Shown: positions 13,066 to 26,000 of the stretch, piece by piece
How positions within the stretch are numbered: the stretch's first letter is position 1
How the letters are laid out: each line of letters opens with the position of its first letter
Assembly: GCA_026122225.1 (NCBI GenBank)
Contig: JANEZZ010000302.1
Span: 496,001 to 560,000 of the forward strand
Length of the DNA: 64,000 nucleotides
From: Heloderma charlesbogerti
Lineage: Eukaryota; Chordata; Lepidosauria; Squamata; Helodermatidae
Reading direction: 5' to 3'
The notes under the pieces: generated by a model
What the model was told of the DNA's origin: nothing
Databases searched by the model: none
Seen by the model: only the letters and a program-made list of their open reading frames with translations
Position numbers and translations under genes: made by a program

Positions 13066-16000
13066 CGTGCACTATGGGCAGACCTTATGCAGTTACCATA
13101 AACGATTGGCCAATTTCATCTTGTTCTGAGCTTTGTACCTCAATCATTGCTCACGTCACAACCTTTAGGACAGACCAGTCCTTAAATTATGAGGGGAAAG
13201 TTGGGGGGACTTAATGAAATCCATAACACTGATTCTTTCCGATTTCAGTCAAATAATACCCCCTGTGGCCTTTTCAAAACAGCAGCTAAGTGGGGCGGCA
13301 CAACAATTTAAGCACTTGCCAAAATGTGTGAAGAGTTTTGTGAAGGGAACAGAATATCCAGAGCTAACTGTTCCCTGGAAACCCAGGTGAGTCCAGTGAG
13401 TGAAAGATATTATCGGGCTTTCTAGTGAAATGTGAGGAAAGACAAAATTATAGAATAGGAACACATTTTTTTTTTTTAACCTTTCCGATACGGAGACTAG
13501 GAAGAAAGCCTTTCAGTGATTGCTAATGTAGAACAGATAGTAACAAAATGTTACATTCCTAGTTTCTCATGTTATGAATCCTGGAAATGTTATTCAAATT
13601 GGGGCTGTGCATGGACCCCCTGATCTGACTCGGAAGTTGCTTTGGGGCTTCTGAGGCAGGCTCGATTTGGCTCAGGCTGATTTTGGGGGGGGGGCCTGAC
13701 CCACCTCGGCCTACGAAGCCGAAGCAGGATTCGAACATCCAAATCCTGCTTTGGGCCTCCCAACACACCGACCAGCCCCCAGCTCCTTACCTGAGCCCTT
13801 GTTCCATTAGGGGGTGTGCTGCCGCCAGGGGAGCTGCTGCTGCTGCTGGGACCACCAGGGGAGCCGCTGCCAGCACTGCCAGGGAAACCGCTGTCCATCG
13901 CAGCCCTCCGACCGCCGACAGGCAGGAGGGCAGGAGTCACCCGCCAACTGCGCTCTCTCGCTTCCTTTGAAGGAGAGCAGGGTGCCCGGTTGGAGGCCAA
14001 CTCCTGCCTCTGCTCAAGCCTCCATGGGTTCCTTGCTTGCAAGGAGCCCGTGAAAGCTTGAGTCAGGTGGCAGACGCAGGAGTCGTCCTCCAACTGCACT
14101 CTCTCCCTTCCTTGGAAGGAGGTGAGGGCACCTGGTTGAGGGCTGACTCCTGCCTCTGCTCAAGCCCTCACAGGTCCCTTGCTTGCGAGGAGCCCGTGAA
14201 GGCTTGAGTGAGGCCAGTGGTGACAGCTTGCAATGAGGGCGGGCTGCTGCCGCTGCTGCCACAATCTCCTAGGCCCTCTGAACACGTGCCAACAGCCATC
14301 TTGTTCTGGGGAATGGGGGGGAGCCATTTTTCCCTGTTTTTGTGTCATGGCTGCACCTATGAGTGGAAGATCCATGATTTTCTGGTTCAGTCCATGGAGG
14401 CAGATGTGCTCAGTGATATGATGGCGGTTTGGGGGATTTGCTCTGCAAAAATCATATGAAATCAAGAGGATCTCTGCCAAAGATCCATGTTTTTGCACTG
14501 TGGCTGCATGCGCAAGTGGCAGATACATTATTTCTCCGGTTTAGTCCACGGACATAGATGTGCTCTGTGACTGGATGATGGTTTTGTGGGTCTCCCCTTT
14601 AAAAATAGCATGAACTCATGAGGATCGCTTTTTGATTTTATGGACGCTTGTTTTACCCATTCCCCATAGCACGCACTTTCTTCTCAGTTTTGTTCTGGCA
14701 AAGGAGAGTGGGAAGGGTTAAGGCTTCCTCTGCCATGCCTGGCAGAGACTGGGGCAGTTGTTCCCAGTGGCCACAGAAGAGGCAGGATAGGACTGGAGCG
14801 GAGAGAGAAATGCCAGAGCTTCCCTCTCAGCTCCTGTCCCATCCTGCTGCTGCCACCACTGCCACTGCCACCATTATTGCACACCATGGCAGCTCGTCAG
14901 GGCAGCAGGACGCTGCTCAATTATCAGGTGGCTAGTGCACCCCAATGGATCATCTTGCACCCTGCCCCTGGGGTGCGTGCACCCCACTTTGGAGATCTTA
15001 GCCAAATAACATACAGACAGTCCTCTCCTCTCCAGTAACACCACCTCTCTCACAATGAGCAAATGGAGGCTGACTCACAGCAAAGCTCACTCCCTCCTCC
15101 TCCTCCCTCTCCTCTCCCCCCACCTCTCCCGGTGGCTGGATCCCTCTCAGATTGATACATTTGGTGCCTCCACGTCCTCTCACCTTCCCCCTCCCTCCTC
15201 CTCTGCCCCTCTGTGTGATCTTTCAGAAGTTGATACATTTTGAAGACAGCCTGTCTGGGCTGCTCAGAAGGCATAAGAAAAGCTCTGAATATAAGAGATG
15301 GATGAGGCGCTTCATGGAGGAGCTGCTTCACTTCGGGGAAAATCAGTGCTGGTCTGATGCGCTTTGTATCACGATGAGGCACCTCCGAATCAGCCCACTT
15401 CACCTCGTTATTCGGGCTTCGTACCGAAGCAGTGCACATCCCTAATTCAAATTCCCATCCATTTCCATCTTCTGTTTTGCTACATTGCAGACAAAATGTC
15501 TTATGTTCTTACAATATTTTTTAAAAGACTCCAGGAACAAGATTATAACATATAGTTAGTTCCTTCAGAAATGTCAGCTTTGAACAGGTAGCACATTCCC
15601 CCAGTTCCTTGACAAAATATCAGAGATTGCTCAACTGCATCCCCAGGACCTTCCCTCCTATCATAACCCATCTATCCAATGTTGGAACTTGAGGTACAAC
15701 AAAAGAAACAGATGTGGGGACTGTGCTTTAGCAAGATACACTCTCTTTAGCACATCTCCTACATGTCTAGCCAGTGCCATACCATTTGGGACAATTACAT
15801 AAACACAACTGTACCCCCCCCCCCAAGTTAGTAACAAATTGGGACAAGAGCAGCAGGAGCATAAAAAACCTGACAAAAAAGACATCATAATTCCCCATTT
15901 GACAGCAGAAGATGTAAACAGACGGAAAGCCAATTATTAAGATTCAGAGGTGTAAAAAGAGGACAGCAAAAAAGAAATCTAACCCAATTTCGCACGCACA

Positions 16001-19000
16001 CACCCTGTTCCTGCAAAACATTTGGAGGGATGTTAAAAATGAAGAGGTTTCTTCTTGTATGTTGTGAAATACTAATAAAGAAAACTGCATTTGCCCAGTA
16101 CAAACTCAGCCAAAAAGAAAGAAAGAAAGAATCTGCTTGTTGATGTTAGATGACAAGGAAAGCCAAGCCTCTAATCAAAAGTATGTTAATAATAAGGTTT
16201 TGAAGATTAATATTCTACCTGTTTTTCATATTCAGATGCATGGTATCTTAGGATCAGATGAGCATCAGAAACAAAAGGCTAAACAAGAGTGGCTATCGGA
16301 CATCTCCTTCACACAATGACAATATATAAGAACAACATGTTACCACAAACATTTGCCCCCATGGGCCATCCTCTGTTGAGAAATAGTAATTTTATTTCCA
16401 ATAGTCAGTGGGTTTCATACCTTTTCTATTGCCCCAAATCTCTTCAAACTAGATATAAAAAAAAGTGAGCTATTTTCTTTGCGAAATCCATCTATTTGTA
16501 TTTGAAGTACTACTAATTTCATAGGAATAAGTTTCCTTAAGATGAGGGACTATGAAACCTCTCCAGTTATTTCCATGAACACTTTGCCTCACTAAAAAGA
16601 GACATTTCATGGTAAGGACACTTATCTGCAAAATGGAAAAGTAATCTTTGTTTATGGCAGGATTTTCCAAATGGGTATATCACTTTCCAATTTGAATTCT
16701 ACCCAGAAGAAACTGACTGGGTATTGAACATTATTTCCTGTTACTCATTACACTACCCCATTCCGGTAGTTGGCATGCTTGCCACTCACTCTACATATTG
16801 CTGAGCTATTGCTCAGCACTATTCCCCATTAAATAGCTGAATGGGTTGCTATTGCCCATGATGTGAAGCTACTTCCTCCTTTTGTTATATAGATCCAGGA
16901 CACCCCATCAGAAATCTACTGCTTCATTTGGGACATTTATCTGCAATTATGAATGTGTGATATTTGCTTCAACAAATATAGAACACACATTTTCCCTTGT
17001 TAATGTTAGATGACAATGGAAGCCAAGCCACTAACCAAAAGCACTTTCATAATAAGATTTCAAAGATTAACGTTGTAGCTATTTTTATCTTAGATATTTG
17101 TTGCATCCTTACTGAGGATGATAAAAGTGAAATCACATATAAGCCTTTGAATGTTCTACCCTCCTAGCTTTGAGCTAAAAGCCCATTCTGGGAGGAAAGG
17201 GGGAATGACTATGGTTTTATTCAAAAATTATAATGATGCTTAGGATGAAGAAAAAGCACATTGATTTGTTGTCTAAACTAAACAGGATTTTCAAGAGGAA
17301 AGTAACAGTATTACTGTGATGCAATCAAGGTTAAGATTTAGAACATAAGACATGCCTTTATGGATGTGACTAAGACCTCTCCAGACCAGCAGTCTTTCCC
17401 CAAAAGTTTTCTATCAGATGCTACTGGAGGTTCACAGGCAGACCTTGACGGTCGTTTGTGTCTGTTTGTCCCCATCATTAGGTATTTAGAGGCAAACTAC
17501 CTCTGCAGTACAGATTTCATTTTTAAGTTTTAGGACCTCTAGCTATCTTCCATGAAGTCTCTATTTTAATGTTAATGGAGTAAAAGTCACTCATCCATCG
17601 TAACAGTCATATCATAATCAGCTTTTACTTCTTAATGAACTACAGCTTTCCTAGTGGAATAATTTCCAGAGGGGTAACGATCTTAGTTTGTTGTAGCACC
17701 TTAGGGTGCAATCCTATAGCCACTAGACAGTGGCTAGATGGCCAGAGGATTGTTCAGTTTCCAGGAATTGAGCTCAGAGCCCATGTTCCGAGGACAGGTC
17801 CTGGAAGACTGCCTCCCCACCTCGTAGGTGGTGCAGGTTGTCCTGAGCTCCATGCTTGGATGAGCTGCATAGAGTGGGGCAAAAGGGGGCGTTCCCGGGG
17901 GCAGGGAGGGGCAGGAAGTGTGGAAGTGCCAGTACGACATTTCCTATGCATAGTTTGGCCTTCCTCCCCACCCCCCGCTCCGAAGTCCCGCGGCTAGACA
18001 GACAAAAAAATGGCCATCTAGCTACAAAAGCAGGGTGGCTGGAGCATGGAGGAGAAGATCCTCTCTGAGCTCCACTCGCCCTACATTGGATAGGCAGTTG
18101 CCTTCAAGTTCAGAGGTGGCTGCCTATCCCGATAGGATTGCACCCTTGGGTCCATGACCCCCCTGGCAAAGGCAAAATACAGGCTGAAGGAGCAGGATTG
18201 CAGCTTGAGATCGATAGGCATATGGCCAAGGAACACCTAATTCCTTTGAATGAGTTCAAATCTCCAGGGCCAGATGAACTGCATCCTAGAGTAATAAAGG
18301 AACTGGCAGAAGAACTCTCAGAACCGCTGTCTATTCTTTTTGAGAAATCATGGAGGATGGGGGAAGTGCCAGATGATTGGAGGAGGGCTAATGTTGTCCT
18401 TATCTTCAAAAAGGATAAAAAGTAGGAACCTGGGAAGTACAGACCAAGTCAGTCTGACATCAATCCCTGGGAAAATTCTGGAGCAGATGATAAAGCAATC
18501 CATCTGGAAGCACCTTGAAAACAATGCAGTGATGACTAGAAGCCAACATGGATTTGTCAAGAACAAATCCTGCCAGATGAATCTGATATCATTTTTTGAT
18601 CAAGTTAACTTCCTTTGTTGACTGTGGGAATGCTGTAGACATAATATACATTGACTTCAGCAGAGCTTTCGACAAAGTGCCCCATGATATCCTGATGAGC
18701 AAACTAGCTCAAAGTGGGCTAGATGAAAGAGCGATCCAGTGGATCCACAGTTGGCTACAGAATCGGACTCAAAGAGTGCTTATCAATGGGATCTTCTCAA
18801 ACTGGGGAGAGGTAACGAGTGGGGTACTGCAGGGCTCAGTCCTGGGCCCAGTGCTCTTCCACATTTTTATTAATGACTTGGAGGAGGAGGAGCAGGGAAT
18901 GCTGATCAAATTTGTAGATGACACAAAATTATGCGGGATAGCTAATACTTTGGAAGACAGAAACAATATTCAAAGTGATCTCGATAGACTGGAGCACTGG

Positions 19001-19974
19001 GCAGAAAACCACAGAATGACATTTAATAGGGATAAATGCCATGTTCTGCAGCTAGGAAAAAGAAACCAAAGGCACAGTTACAAGATGGGGGATACATGGC
19101 TCAACAACACTACAAGTGAGAAGGATCTTGGAACTGTTGTACATCACAAGCTGAATATGAGCCAAAAATGTGATGTGGCTGCAAAAAAGGCAAATGCTAT
19201 TTTGGGCTGCATTAATAGAAGCACAGCTTCCAAATCCTGGGAAGTACTAGTTCCCCTCTACTCAGCACTGGTTAGGCCTCATCTGGACTATAGTGTCTAG
19301 TTCTGGGCACCACACCTTAAGAATGATGCAGACAAACTGTAGAGGGTTCAGAGGAGGGCAACAAAGATGATCACGGGACTGGAAACAAAGCCCTATGAAG
19401 AGAGACTGAAAGAACTGGACATATTTAGTCTTGAGAAGACTGAGGGGAGATAGGATAGCGCTCTTCAAGTACTTGAAAGGTTGTCACAGAGAAGAAGGCC
19501 AGCATCTCTTCTCGATCATCCCGGAGTGCAGGACACGGAATAATGGGCTCAAGTTACAGGAAGCCAGATTCCGGCTGAACATCCGGAAAAACTTCCTGAT
19601 TGTTAGAGCAATAAAACAATGGAACCAATGACCTAGGGGGGTGGCGGGCTCTCCCACACTGGAGGCGTTCAAGATGAGGCTGGACAGCCATCTGACAGGG
19701 ATGCTCTGACCTGGATTCCTGCATTGAGCAGGGGGTTGGACTCGATGGCTTTGTAGGCCCCTTCCAACCCTACTATTCTATGATTCTATGATTCTATGAA
19801 GACTAACACATTCGTTTTGGCAGATATTTCTGTAGACTAAAGTCGACTTCATCTGAGCAATGTCTCTAGCCAGTGTTTTATTCTTCCTGCTCCCTAAAAT
19901 TGGGTATTTTGGATAATGAAATTGCCTACATGTAGAAAATTATTTGTTCTAGAAATACTGAATACATGTCAAAT

Positions 19975-20025
<51 letters not shown>

Positions 20026-23000
20026 CAGTACAACCTTCTAATGAAGGCCGAAAAACTACCATTCTCATAGCGCATCTTATCCAATATTCCATCTGTGGTC
20101 AGAAATAACTGTTTTGGAAGAAACTCTTAAGGTATTTAAGGAAATTACCAATCCATTGCAGTTCATTCCCTGCTTCACAAGATATGGAATGTCTGGGGAT
20201 GAATGAGAAGGCACACTCTTTACTATTAAACTGTCAGGGTGGAAACTGAGCCGATAGAACCCCAGAGCAGTTCTGATTCTGAGGAGGATCAGCAATCCAT
20301 GGGAGAGGAGCCAGCTCATCCCTCACAGGCACAGCAGCTGGCAGAGATTCCTCCTGCTGGCATTCCTGGGATAGATAGTGACCCTGGCAGTGAGAAAGTG
20401 CAGGAGAGGGGCTTGCTAGATGCTCGACGCAGATGCAGGGAGCTACGAGCGATGGAGGGCATGGAAAGGAGGCATAGCACCCGTTTGGCGCGCAAGCAAC
20501 GGCTGCGTCCCGTAGACCCAAGGGAAAGAGGGAGGATCTCTCCCTAGCCCATAAGTTCAGGGTCTTCAAGTGACTCTCCTTCAAACGGGGACCAACTGCC
20601 TACCCGGAGCAAAAGCTACTCTGCTGTTCATTTCTTAGTCACTGGTGATTAGCATCTGAAAGAGTCATTAAGTTGTAAAAGGATTAAAGCCTTGAAAAGA
20701 ATCCTTTCGTCTGTGTCTTGAATTGGCTATTGGAGTGTACTGAACGAGGCCGCTAGGGCGCCCCTGACATAATCAGTATGTTTTATCCTCCATTATTTTA
20801 TCTTTTTGCAAAAACAAAAAACACACATACACACCCCTCTCAGTTATACATCATTCGCATCCCCTGGTAGCATGTTGACACAGGCCATGTGTCAAGATCA
20901 CAAATAAACTCTGAACCCAAAGTCTGTAGATTTGGGGCTCAGAACGTTTCGAAACAGTACGTTATACCCAAGCCATCACATTTACAATCGTTCAGCATAG
21001 GTGATAACTAGGCTACAGCAAGAGAAAACTAGTATGGCTTGTCATAGCTCCTGTGGGTCCCTTCCAGTGCGTCCAGACACAGGAAGAGAAAACACCTAGA
21101 AGAGATGCATGATTTGCCCATTCTCTCTGAGGAATTGTCACAGTATTCTTCAATGCTGACAACAAAAGGTGACTACAATGAACAGCTCTATTAGTTTGCA
21201 GTGGCAGAAACCAGGAGATATTCTTTCTGTGCATCTTCCTTTCAGACTGAAGGTTGGCACAACAGAGGAAGAAAGGTAAGGGAAATGTGCAGGCCCTTTG
21301 CCATAGGATGAGGCATCATGTTGGGAGGGTGCAATGAGCACGGTATTATCTCAGTGAGAAAGCTCTACATACTGGATCAGAGGCTCTCATATTTTGGAGC
21401 TTTTAAAAGTATAGAGACACCTTTGTAGAGGATAGACAACCACCTCAAAACTCCAGGAAGCAGCTATAGTTGAGTGGTACTCTTGTATAGCAATTTGCAA
21501 GCTGAGCCAATGAAGGATGCTAGAGAAATGGCAAGGACAGCTCCCTTCCCGACCCCAAGCATTTTGCTACGCCGTGCCAGCTCCACCACCATCACCAGCA
21601 GCAGTGCAATGAGATAACAGGGAAGCTGATAAAGAGCAGGGCACACACCAGGGAAAGGCATCCCTTTACCAGGTTTGCAGGTACAGCACAACTGGTCTAC
21701 ACAACGGATTTTCACCATGCTGATAGGAAAGGGTGTAGAAGGGGGAACGGGGAAAAGAACGGGGGAAGAGGTGGGGGAGGAAAGAGAAGGAGAAATAGTA
21801 ACAATGATGTGAGAAAATAGAAAGAAAGCAAAACGTAAGAAATAATGATAAAAAATAAACGAGAAAAAGCACTCAGACAAGAGGACTCACAACTTCTCCA
21901 AGCCAGAGCGAGTGTGAAATGCATGCAGAGGACCGGCACATGGACAGCCTTTAAAGGGGAAAACTGTTTTCTTCCAAAAAAGAGACAGACAGACAAGAGT
22001 CCTCATACTCCAAAGAAATACACCAGAGTGACCACTGTGCAGGGCACATACAAGTCCTTGCCAGCCCCACCTAGGCACATCTAAGGCTATGAGCAAAAGG
22101 CCCCGTCCCAGTTAAGGGAAGAGCATGCAGGACAGAATGCAGTGGTGAGATACAGTGAGTGCTCACCAACTTGCTTTGTGGTTTTTGGGTTTCCCACTGC
22201 AGTGGTGTGATTAATGGCAAGAAAAGAAGGTCTCTTGCAGGTTATCTGACACAGCAACCTAGGTATAAACAGGCTTTGTGTATCCGAAGATTCTGTACAG
22301 ATAAAGCACAGAATGTGGAACTAGCCCCAGAATGTGGCTTCCTGAGAATCACAACTTTCACTTGTAAGGTGAAAAATGTTTATATCCCTTATGGATGATA
22401 ATATAGGCTTTAGAATAGCAATGTCTACTGAGTTCCCAGAAGCCAGACTGGGGGAGGCAAATAATATTTCCAGTAGTTGGGGGCAGAATAATGCTCCCTG
22501 CATAGCTTTTTGTTGCTTCCCATTACTAGCAAAACCAGAATGCATAAGAGAATTATGCAAGCTTGTGTTAACTTTGCATAATTTGGCCAGGTCATGGAAT
22601 CCAGCTTTTCCTGGTGCAGAATTTTTGTTTTTGTTTTGTTTTGTAATCTACCCTTCATCCGCAGGGTATCCCAAGCAGTGCACACAATGTTTAAAAACGA
22701 ACAGACAAAACAAATCCAGGATGAAAACCGCAGAACTACAAATTAAAAGGCAAAAACAGAAAACGAAGTTGAATTGCCTAGGTGTAGAAGTGTGCGTGTG
22801 CGTGTGCGTGCGTGCGTGCGTGTTGTACACACAGGTCTGAGTAAAAGTTTAAAATGAATGTCATGATGACACAAACCAAACCAGGCCATAGGTCACCAAT
22901 AGGGCACATGCTTTGCACACAGAAGGTTTCAGGTTCAATACCTGGCATCCGCAGTTTAAAAGCATCAGCTTGCCAGGCACGACCTACTACTGAAATCCTT

Positions 23001-26000
23001 TTCCCAGTTCTAGGAAGAATGCAATGGGTGGGGGGTACTTTTTACATTTCATAAAGAGAGTCATCTAGAGTCATACAGATTTGCTTGCATCCCTTGTTGG
23101 AAGAGAGGGAATCTGCTCATGCCTCCAACACTGACATGTTGCTCTGAGGCCTATACACAAATCTCATAAACTGTGTCCCTCTTCAATTTTTATAGCTCCA
23201 TACAACAGGGGGTGGGGGTGATTCTTAGTGGCCTGGTCATAAAGCGACCACCACCCTTCACCCACTGACAACTTTACAATCCCAAATCGTAAAGCAATCA
23301 CTTGGTTCTGTTCTTTATGGGGCCAGTTAAAACAAAAACAAAAAGCAACCCAGAGTATACAGCTGTTTTTCACTTTACTGGCTTTCATGTACAATAAAGC
23401 TACCCAGCCCCTCTTGTTTAAGGACAGCCTACTAGTACATCAACATTACAAGCTATAAATCAGGGCCTGCAAAGCTTGCAGCCCTTTGGAGGCAAACACA
23501 GCCCACCAGCCATTTATGGCGGCCCTTTTTTGCTGTCCACTTAGAAGACCCGCAAGAACAAGAGCTGTCATCACACTCTTGTCAGGCTGCCATAGAAGGC
23601 TTGTGGTCCAGAATTTTCTCAATGGGTCATAATCACAGGACACACAGACCTGCCATACATCCTGCATTTATGGTTTCAAAAACAGACATATTTCAATGGC
23701 CTCCTAGGGCTAAACTAGATGATAGGAGAAATGTGGGATCACATTTCACATGTCTCTCTCTTTTTTCTCTCTCTCTCTTTTTCTAGGAAACAGCAGGGGA
23801 GTCAGTGAGGAGGATCAGAGCTCCAGACTGCACTACGGAGTGGGGGTAACGTTTCCCTTGTGCTGTTGTCAGGGGACGATTTCTTTTCATTGGGACACTT
23901 CTATTCCACCCAGAAGGGATGCTGCCATTAGTGGAGCAAATAGCAGTTGGCAGGGTGGGTCGAGGGGAGGATTCTCACTGGGATGTGGCACAGGGGAAAG
24001 GGCTACCCCAGCCTTCTTTCTGCACCATGGACCCAATCTTCATCAGGCTAGTCAGTGGCTGCTTTTCATAATTTTTTTTAATGCATTAGTAAACTATGCA
24101 TTTAACATAACGTGTAGCTTGGCCCTTCGGCTGGACATACGCATTCAGCAGAATTAGGCAGAAATGGGGTGGGAGAGCCCCACGGTGGAAGTGAGGCAGC
24201 TGCCTTCTACCAAGTCAGACCACTGGTCCCTTTAGCTCAATGCTGTCTCCCGCAATGACTGTCAGCAGCTCTCCAGGGTTTCAGTCAGTCTTTCCCAGCC
24301 CTACCAGGAAATGCCTGGGATTGAACCAAGCACTTCCACAAGCAAAGCATGTGCTCTTTCATTGAGCTATGGACCCTTCCCAATTGGATGTACCACTTTG
24401 GAAGGAAGGTGAGGTGCCATCTCTTTTTTTAATGCTTTTTCTTATGTGTAAAAACTCCCTCCAAGCAGAAAATCAGAATAGCAGGGAGAGAGCTACGCCA
24501 CACCTCTAACTAGGGATGTACGAAAGGCACTTACCTTTCGCGGATTATGTTGATGGTGGGGGGGAGGCACTCCGTCCCTCCCCTGAGAATCCTGGACGGG
24601 GGGGGAGGCGCTCCGGTCCTCCCCCCCCCCCGGAATCCTGGCCGGCCGGCTGTGCTCTGCAGGAATTCTGCGGAGCTGCTGGCCGGCTCCGCTGGCAGCT
24701 GGACATCCGGCCGCTGGCTAGCAGGGATGCAAATGCGTCCCTGCAGTCAGCCATGATAGGCTACGTAAATGTTTACATAGGCTATCACAGCAGACTTAAA
24801 AAAACAACAACACATGTATGCAAATGGCGGCGGCCACAGCCGCCGCCATTTGCATTCCTTATTTTGCAATTCCTTATTTTGCAGTTATTTGCAATTCCTT
24901 ATTTTGGCACGTCTTAGTCTATGTCAAGATTTACGTAGACCAAGACGGAGAAAATAAGGGGAACGCAAATAGCGTAGCAGACCGCTATTTGAAAGACCGA
25001 CCGCTGCAGCCGCTGCCCCGCTGCCGGAGCCGCCGCCGCCAGGAAGATCCGCCCCAGGTAAGTCTCGTCCTGGGGGGGCAGGGAGGGCAGACCGTTCCGC
25101 CACCGATTTCGGGTGGCCGAATGCGCTGGCATTCGGCCTCCCCAAGATCCGTGGCGGAATTCTCTGACATCCCTAAATATAGCAGTTTTCCTCACCTACA
25201 ATCCGAAGTGATACAAACAATTGTACCACCTCAGTTCACTGCATATGTAAGCCAGGCCTTACTTTAGAAAATCCCACAAGTCACAAACTTGCTCTAAAAT
25301 AAAAGGGCCTTGTGAAATGCAGCCTAGTTGCCCAGATCCCAGCTACATATCCAACAGCACCAATTCATGAAATGCCACTGGAATGGTGGATGGCCATGCC
25401 ATGTTGTCATCCTAAGCATCAACTGCTATTGCTCTAAATCATCCTTCCACAACCTAGTGCCCTCCAGATGTCTTTGACTTCAACTCCCATCAGCCCCAGC
25501 CAATGGTCAGGAATACTGGGAAATGTAGTCCAAAACATCTGGAGGGCACCAGTTTGGAGAAGGCTGCTCTAAATCTTATAAGGCCAGTTCATACACACCT
25601 GCACATCATTTAATTAGTGGCAGCTGGATGTGTGAGCCAATAGGCTCCGTTGAATGGCACTGCCTTTGAGTGGATGTGAAAGCTCTGTCTGTAATATTTG
25701 ATCTGTGAAGGCTCATTCACACATGATGTTACCATGATGCTGCAGAGATTAAACATGAAACACATGTGGGTAAATGAGATTAGAGTACCACAATGCATTC
25801 TGAAGAGTGTGTTTGGACACTTCAGTTGGTGCAGAATGTGGCAGCTCAGGTACTGGCTGAGCTTGCTGTTTCAATAGCATCACATCAGCTGATATCATCT
25901 TCAGTTTTCCTTAGAGAGTTTGTAATGGCTTGTCCTGAAAGCCAGGACAGAAATAAAAATAATTGGCTGCTGAACTGATTCCGAGCACAAATTCAAAGCA

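Larger units (their letters stand above)
13600..15444. mobile_element. Complete non-autonomous hAT-type DNA transposon with 8-bp target duplication
   Basis: The left end is TGGGGCTGTGCA (13600) and the right end TGCACATCCCTA (15433-15444); reversed, they are near-identical terminal repeats of the form TRGGGMTGTGCA. Both ends are flanked by ATTCAAAT (13592-13599 and 15445-15452), an exact 8-bp target-site duplication as made by hAT transposases. The 1845-bp interior is GC-rich and lacks a transposase frame. It carries two internal tandem duplications (periods about 146 and 153 bp). The open frames in it (for example 13590-14099 minus) are not recognisable proteins. Confidence 0.85.

Noticed and set aside
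12314..13072. 252-codon minus-strand frame
   Set aside because: Its length comes from TG and TC/AC microsatellites that lack stops in this frame; the rest is not protein-like.
13590..14099. 169-codon minus-strand frame, serine/glycine/proline rich
   Set aside because: It lies inside the GC-rich hAT-type element and crosses its boundary; composition explains the open frame.
14700..15260. CpG island or promoter candidate
   Set aside because: The G+C content belongs to the hAT-type element interior, and no TATA, initiator or gene start is associated.
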